From JAJPXI01 sp045602885 (lineage in GTDB: Bacteria; Bacillota; Clostridia; Oscillospirales; Oscillospiraceae), in NCBI GenBank assembly GCA_045602885.1, contig JAZSCJ010000090.1, positions 1-9,245 of the forward strand: a DNA stretch of 9,245 bases. Reading direction: 5' to 3'. Below, piece after piece: positions 5,293-9,245 of the stretch. The notes below the pieces were generated by a model. It was not told the origin of the DNA. It was given only the letters and a program-made list of their open reading frames with translations, and searched no databases. Position numbers and translations under genes: made by a program. The first letter of the stretch is position 1. Each line of letters starts with the position of its first letter.

Positions 5293-5406
5293 AAATGTAA
5301 GGTGACTTTGCGTTTTTTTGTGCACTTTTCTCTTTTGCCCACAATATGTAGGGTTTGATGGGAACAGACCCGGTTCATTTCATAACACAAGGAGGTGAAG
5401 GTAGGC
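5293..5406 (+). other. 5' leader of the EAL-domain gene
   Basis: About 115 nt separate the predicted start of transcription from the GTG start codon. The leader opens AT-rich, holds a run of seven T near 5310, and contains one 6-bp stem GGGTTT/AGACCC (5351-5356 with 5366-5371) 19 nt before the Shine-Dalgarno. I looked for a cyclic-di-GMP riboswitch and saw no known consensus. The rest of the 353-bp gap (5054-5406) is T-rich on the plus strand with no credible gene. Confidence 0.4.
5390..5398 (+). promoter_or_regulatory. Strong ribosome binding site deciding a GTG start
   Basis: AGGAGGTGA is a nine-base match to the anti-Shine-Dalgarno. The GTG at 5395-5397 falls inside it and cannot be its start. 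The in-frame GTG at 5407, 8 nt downstream, is correctly spaced. Confidence 0.8.
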
Positions 5407-7293
5407 GTGAATACTTTGTCGCAAGCGTGCGGAATCATCATTCTTCTGACCCTGATCGCATTCTTTGGCGTGCGCAAAAAGCTGCTTTTCCACTCGCAGC
5501 GCACCTTTTTGCTCATGCTTGTATTAATGCTTGCTACCCACGTGCTGGACCTTCTCTCCATTTGGATGATCGTCAATCACTATGACGCCTTCCCGGTTCT
5601 TACTGCACTGCTGTGCAAAGCATATCTGGTTTTCCTTTGCCTTTGCGTCAACTGCGTGGTGATTTATCTGAGCCACGACATCTTCAGCCAGCGTCAAATC
5701 TTCCTTCAAAAAACCATTCCGCAACTCATATTCGCCGCCCTCTGCATCGTTGTGACTTTTGCGCTACCCATTAAAATTTATAACCAAGGCAACCATTTAT
5801 ATACCTATGGCCCGGCCGCCAATGTGACCTGTCTGATCGTTTTGCTGCACATTCTTCAGGTTTTCTACCGGATCACACGCCACTGGGCACGGATGAATCC
5901 CGATCGGCGCACCGCCGTTGCCGCCTGGATGATGCTTTGGCTGATTGCCGGCGTGATCCAGTTTCTCTTCCCCCAGCTCCTGCTGATCAGCTTTGCCGGC
6001 AGCATCGGAATGCTGATTCTGTACATCAAGCTGGGCGATCCCAGTATCCACCTTGACAAGCAAAGCGGCTTGTTCAACCAAAACGCGCTGATTGACTATA
6101 CCCAGCAAATGTATGCCGACGGCACCAGTTTTGCGCTGATTTTCATTACGCTGAGCAATCTGATTGAATCGTTGTGCGGCACTAAATTCCGTTGGGAACG
6201 CGCCGCCACCATCTTCCCCCTGCATCAGGCAACCGTGTTCCGCCGCTCGGCCGATGAGATCGTGCTGATTTTCCCGGATGCCCAAAGAGCCAAAATGTGG
6301 GAGACCAGCTTCCAGGTTCAGATTCGCAAAACCTATGACCTGGATCGCCTTTACCTGCGCCGCGCGTACTGGGCAAGCCTTTCCGATTCTTCGCTGTTTT
6401 CCTGCGAAGAAGATCTTTCCTATTTCCTCAAGCAAATCGCCTTCTTCCAGCCCATCAATGCCCAGCGAAACGGATACGGCCACTTCATTGCTGACGAGGC
6501 CGCCATTTTGGATATGCGGCGTGAAAAAGAAGTCGCACAACTGATCGATGAAGCGCTGTCCCACAACCGCGTGGAAGCCTATTTCCAACCGATTTATTCT
6601 ACCGTGACTCATCGTTTTAATTCGGCCGAAGCGCTGATGCGGCTGCGTGACGAAAACGGGAAACTGATCTCCCCGGGCGAGTTTATCCCCGTAGCGGAGA
6701 AAAACGGAAAAATCGTCGAGCTGGGTCAGGTCATGTTTGAACAGGTCTGCCGCTTAATCCGGGAAAAGCCCTTGTCTGAGCTGGGTTTCACTCACATTGA
6801 AGTAAACCTTTCCATGGTGCAATGTGTCGATGAAAACCTTGCCCGAAACTACATCCACATCATGGACAAGCACGGTATTGACCCCAAGTGCATCAACTTT
6901 GAGCTCACCGAGTCGGCTCCGCTTACCCGGGAGGATATCTTTAAGAGCAATCTGGACGCGCTGCAAAGTTACGGCGTCAGCTTCTCGCTGGACGATTTCG
7001 GCAGCGGCCAATCCAATCTGAACTACATCGTGGACATGCCCGTTTCCATCGTCAAATTTGGCAAGAGCATGATCGACGCCTTTTTCTCGGACGATAAGGC
7101 TCATTATGTCATGGACGCCGCCATGCACATGATCCACGGCATGGGGCTGAAAATCGTAGCCGAGGGCATCGAAACCGAAGAACAGTACCAGCGCATGGAC
7201 GAAATGGGCATCACCTATATCCAGGGATACTATTTCTCCCGGCCGCTGCCCAGACAGGAATTCCTCGCCTTCATTGAACGAAACAGGCAATAA
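5407..7293 (+). CDS. Membrane protein with degenerate GGDEF and intact EAL domains (probable c-di-GMP phosphodiesterase)
   Basis: The 628-residue protein starts with about seven hydrophobic segments (roughly 5-22, 33-57, 64-90, 105-123, 140-158 and two within 170-212), a likely sensory membrane module. A degenerate GGDEF domain follows (about 215-375): the active-site loop reads SADEI at 281-285 and the DxLTGLxNR start is replaced by DKQSGLFNQ, so cyclase activity is unlikely. The EAL domain (about 380-625) keeps the metal and catalytic residues: Glu408 in EAL, Asn467 in NLS, Glu499 and Glu502 in ELTES, Asp529 and Asp530 in DDFGSG, Lys550, Glu586 and Glu589 in AEGIE, and Gln606 in QGYYFSRPLP. 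It should hydrolyse cyclic di-GMP to pGpG, with the GGDEF relic perhaps a regulatory GTP-binding or dimerisation unit. It is a monocistronic gene with its own promoter and terminator. Confidence 0.92.
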   Translation: MNTLSQACGIIILLTLIAFFGVRKKLLFHSQRTFLLMLVLMLATHVLDLLSIWMIVNHYDAFPVLTALLCKAYLVFLCLCVNCVVIYLSHDIFSQRQIFLQKTIPQLIFAALCIVVTFALPIKIYNQGNHLYTYGPAANVTCLIVLLHILQVFYRITRHWARMNPDRRTAVAAWMMLWLIAGVIQFLFPQLLLISFAGSIGMLILYIKLGDPSIHLDKQSGLFNQNALIDYTQQMYADGTSFALIFITLSNLIESLCGTKFRWERAATIFPLHQATVFRRSADEIVLIFPDAQRAKMWETSFQVQIRKTYDLDRLYLRRAYWASLSDSSLFSCEEDLSYFLKQIAFFQPINAQRNGYGHFIADEAAILDMRREKEVAQLIDEALSHNRVEAYFQPIYSTVTHRFNSAEALMRLRDENGKLISPGEFIPVAEKNGKIVELGQVMFEQVCRLIREKPLSELGFTHIEVNLSMVQCVDENLARNYIHIMDKHGIDPKCINFELTESAPLTREDIFKSNLDALQSYGVSFSLDDFGSGQSNLNYIVDMPVSIVKFGKSMIDAFFSDDKAHYVMDAAMHMIHGMGLKIVAEGIETEEQYQRMDEMGITYIQGYYFSRPLPRQEFLAFIERNRQ

Positions 7294-7297
7294 ATCA

Positions 7298-7343
7298 CGC
7301 CGGGTCGGCGCAGCTTCTTGGCTGCACCGACCCGGCGGTTTTT
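7298..7343 (+). terminator. Strong intrinsic terminator between convergent EAL gene and rpoD
   Basis: CGCCGGGTCGGCGCAG (7298-7313) pairs with CTGCACCGACCCGGCG (7322-7337) over 16 bp with one mismatch and an 8-nt loop, followed by five T on the plus strand. It starts 4 bp after the EAL stop codon. The minus-strand rpoD transcript meets the same hairpin 14 bp after its stop codon but has only TGATTTATT behind it, so termination in that direction would be weaker. Confidence 0.93.
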
Positions 7344-7351
7344 GTGTTTGA

Positions 7352-8647
7352 TTAGTTCAGAAAATCCTTCAGCTTCTTGCTTCGAGAGGGGTGGCGCAGT
7401 TTGCGCAATGCCTTGGCCTCGATCTGGCGGATACGCTCACGGGTGACGTTAAACTCCTTGCCCACCTCTTCCAGCGTACGGGTGCGGCCGTCCTCGATAC
7501 CAAAGCGTAGCTTGAGCACTTTCTCCTCGCGGGGGGTCAGCGTGCCCAGCACGTCCACCAGCTGCTCTTTCAGCAGAGTAAAGCTGGCCGCCTCGGAAGG
7601 CTCCGAAGCATCCTCGTCGGGGATAAAGTCACCCAGATGGGAATCTTCTTCCTCACCGATGGGGGTTTCCAGCGAAACCGGCTCCTGTGCGATCTTGAGA
7701 ATCTCACGCACCTTGTCCACCGGCATGCTCATCTCCTCAGCAATCTCCTCGGGACTGGGGTCGTGGCCCAGCTCCTGCAAAAGCTGACGGGACACGCGGA
7801 TGACCTTGTTGATGGTCTCCACCATATGGACGGGGATACGGATGGTACGAGCCTGGTCGGCGATGGCACGGGTGATGGCCTGACGGATCCACCAGGTGGC
7901 GTAGGTGGAGAACTTATAGCCCTTGGTATGATCAAATTTCTCCACAGCCTTGATCAGACCCAGATTGCCCTCCTGAATCAGATCCAGGAACAGCATACCG
8001 CGGCCCACATAGCGCTTGGCAATGGAGACCACCAGACGCAGGTTGGCTTCCGCCAGGCGCTGCTTTGCGCTTTCGCCCTTCTTGACCAGCTTCTCCAACT
8101 CCGCCCGGACGCTCTCGTCCAGATCGTCGCCCAGCTCCGCCAACTGCTCCTGCGCGGCGTTGCCGGCCTCCATGGTCTGGGCCAGCTCCACTTCCTCGTC
8201 AAAGGTCAGCAGGTTGACCTTGCCGATCTCCTTGAGATACATACGAACCGGGTCGTCAATGCCAAAGGAGTCCACCAGCGTATTGGGGTCAACGATCTCC
8301 TCCTCCGGCAGTTCTTCCAGCTCCTCCACCGGGGGGCCGACCTCGTCATTCAGATCGGGCAGATAATCCTCACCGGCCGTTTCAATGCCCAGATTTTCCA
8401 ACACATCGTAGATCTTATCCATCTGCTCCGAGCCGATGTCCAGATCTTCCAGTACCTCCAGCAGCTCCGAGGAGGACAGCTTGCCCTTCTTCTTGCCGCG
8501 CTCGATCAGATCTCCCAGCTTTTCCGCACCGGGCACGCCCTCCAGCACCTTCATGATCTCAGTCTTGCTGGCGCTGATCTTTTCACCGCTGATGGTGACG
8601 GGCAGCGCCGTGCTTTCCTGCTGTTCGGTCTTTTTCGCTTCACTCAT
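7352..8647 (-). CDS. rpoD: Primary RNA polymerase sigma factor SigA/RpoD
   Basis: The 431-residue housekeeping sigma factor directs core RNA polymerase to -10/-35 promoters such as those seen in this window. Region 1.1 lies at about 45-90 (KLGDLIERGKKKGKL onward), then an acidic linker, region 1.2 (DDPVRMYLKEIG, 131-142), region 2 with ANLRLVVSIAKRYVGRG (201-217) and the -10-reading TYATWWIRQAITRAIADQAR (248-267), region 3 (about 276-350), and region 4.2 helix-turn-helix TLEEVGKEFNVTRERIRQIE (391-410). The length suits Gram-positive SigA and lacks the large non-conserved insert of proteobacterial RpoD. The ATG at 8647 overlaps the dnaG stop codon (ATGA), and GGAGG lies 10 nt upstream inside dnaG, so translation is probably coupled. 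Confidence 0.98.
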   Translation of the reverse strand: MSEAKKTEQQESTALPVTISGEKISASKTEIMKVLEGVPGAEKLGDLIERGKKKGKLSSSELLEVLEDLDIGSEQMDKIYDVLENLGIETAGEDYLPDLNDEVGPPVEELEELPEEEIVDPNTLVDSFGIDDPVRMYLKEIGKVNLLTFDEEVELAQTMEAGNAAQEQLAELGDDLDESVRAELEKLVKKGESAKQRLAEANLRLVVSIAKRYVGRGMLFLDLIQEGNLGLIKAVEKFDHTKGYKFSTYATWWIRQAITRAIADQARTIRIPVHMVETINKVIRVSRQLLQELGHDPSPEEIAEEMSMPVDKVREILKIAQEPVSLETPIGEEEDSHLGDFIPDEDASEPSEAASFTLLKEQLVDVLGTLTPREEKVLKLRFGIEDGRTRTLEEVGKEFNVTRERIRQIEAKALRKLRHPSRSKKLKDFLN

Positions 8648-9245
8648 GCTTTGTTATCCTCCATCGCCTTTTTTCTCTTTTGTTCCCGCACCGCCAACAG
8701 CGCATCCACACCGTTGGCCTGCCGTTTGGCCCATTCGGCCTGTATAATTTCTATGTAATCCCGAAGCGCCTTTTCGGTGTTCTGCCCGGTCTCGGGCTGA
8801 TCGGCCGCCGAAACCAGACGGCTCATTTCATCCCGGGACAGATCGCCGGTCAGCATGGGAATACTTGGTGTTTCTCCGGCCTGCCAGCGCTCACGCAGCA
8901 GGCGGTATACCTTCCCCAAGAAAGGGGAAGAAAACTGCTCGTGCTCCAGGTTTGCCTTGGGATAAAGGGATACATCCAGCAAAAGCAGCCGAATGACTCC
9001 CTCCTCGGCCCGGGCGGAACGAACGTTGCTGTAGCGCAGCTCCCGCTCCTTGGGCTGAACGTTGTTGGCCGGGGTCAGCGCCTGCTGCTCTGCCTGCCGC
9101 CGCGCCTTGTAGCTTTGGCTTTTGCGCGCTTTCTCCACCTCGGCCGACATGGTATCGCCGGACACGCCGGCGGCGGTCGCCGCACGATTGCCGTAGATCT
9201 CCCGCTCCACCGGGCTGGGCAGGGTGGCGATCATGGCCGCCGCTT
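8644..9245 (-). CDS. dnaG: DNA primase DnaG, C-terminal part (5' end outside window)
   Basis: About 199 C-terminal residues are visible and the frame runs off the right edge of the window. The segment has the end of the core-to-C-terminal linker (SPVEREIYGNRAATAAGVS), a charged and Gln-rich linker (KARKSQSYKARRQAEQQA), and the helical helicase-binding domain (EEGVIRLLLLDVSLYP, then FSSPFLGKVYRLLRERW, to a Lys-rich end). Primase lays down RNA primers at the replication fork, and this C-terminal domain docks on the replicative helicase. The catalytic zinc and TOPRIM domains are not in view, so identity rests on the C-terminal pattern and on the neighbour: dnaG-rpoD is the conserved macromolecular synthesis operon. 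It overlaps rpoD by 4 bases. Confidence 0.9.
   Translation of the reverse strand, partial: AAAMIATLPSPVEREIYGNRAATAAGVSGDTMSAEVEKARKSQSYKARRQAEQQALTPANNVQPKERELRYSNVRSARAEEGVIRLLLLDVSLYPKANLEHEQFSSPFLGKVYRLLRERWQAGETPSIPMLTGDLSRDEMSRLVSAADQPETGQNTEKALRDYIEIIQAEWAKRQANGVDALLAVREQKRKKAMEDNKA

Noticed and set aside
5351..5376. Possible H-type pseudoknot in the EAL gene leader (GAAC in the loop pairing with GTTC downstream)
   Set aside because: Only one nucleotide would have to cross a 6-bp stem, which is sterically implausible. The simple stem is kept as a minor feature.
5286..5576. Small minus-strand frames in and around the AT-rich gap
   Set aside because: They overlap each other and the EAL gene start, and their Lys/Ser-rich composition comes from AT-rich DNA. 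No ribosome binding site was seen.
7637..8758. 373-residue plus-strand open frame antisense to rpoD
   Set aside because: It is a shadow of the rpoD frame, with runs of Leu, Gln and His and no credible start or motif.

Overview
The window looks like core chromosome of a moderately GC-rich Clostridia member. Family Oscillospiraceae/Ruminococcaceae (Faecalibacterium, Gemmiger or Subdoligranulum relatives) is my inference. It rests on the primary sigma factor sequence, strong GGAGG ribosome binding sites, sigma-A promoters of TTGCAA-17-TATAAT type, a YlmC/YmxH sporulation-family gene, and the gene mix. There are no phage, CRISPR, toxin-antitoxin or transposase genes. I do not see a new multi-gene system. 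The most unusual DNA is the non-coding stretch just after tsf.

Layout, left to right. (1) 1-1698, minus strand: a two-gene unit with its own promoter, a membrane-anchored polysaccharide (probably peptidoglycan) deacetylase followed 20 bp later by a bactofilin, ending at a hairpin at the window edge. (2) 1751-2070: the last 14 codons of tsf and its terminator occur twice as a direct repeat of about 89 bp. Between the copies lies an approximately 142-bp GC-rich element made of four consecutive hairpins and bounded by GCGAAGTT/AACTTCGC inverted repeats. (3) 2022-3889, minus strand: rpsB-tsf (ribosomal protein S2 and EF-Ts), with a strong promoter, a structured leader and a strong hairpin between the two genes. 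(4) 3908-4156, minus strand: ylmC/ymxH-like PRC-barrel gene, only 27 bp from the rpsB -35 box. (5) 4244-5053, plus strand: a membrane-anchored permuted NlpC/P60 (YiiX/YycO-like) cysteine hydrolase. (6) 5054-5406: AT-rich intergenic region carrying a weak terminator, an extended -10 promoter and a leader of about 115 nt. (7) 5407-7293, plus strand: a polytopic membrane protein with a degenerate GGDEF domain and an intact EAL domain, probably a cyclic-di-GMP phosphodiesterase, ending at a large terminator. (8) 7352-9245, minus strand: the 3' end of dnaG overlapping rpoD/sigA by 4 bases, the classic macromolecular synthesis operon.

Functionally the window combines translation (S2, EF-Ts), transcription and replication initiation (SigA, DnaG), cell-envelope shaping (bactofilin, deacetylase, cysteine hydrolase) and second-messenger turnover (EAL protein). 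Adjacency links are strong only for deacetylase-bactofilin, rpsB-tsf and dnaG-rpoD. The other genes are single units.
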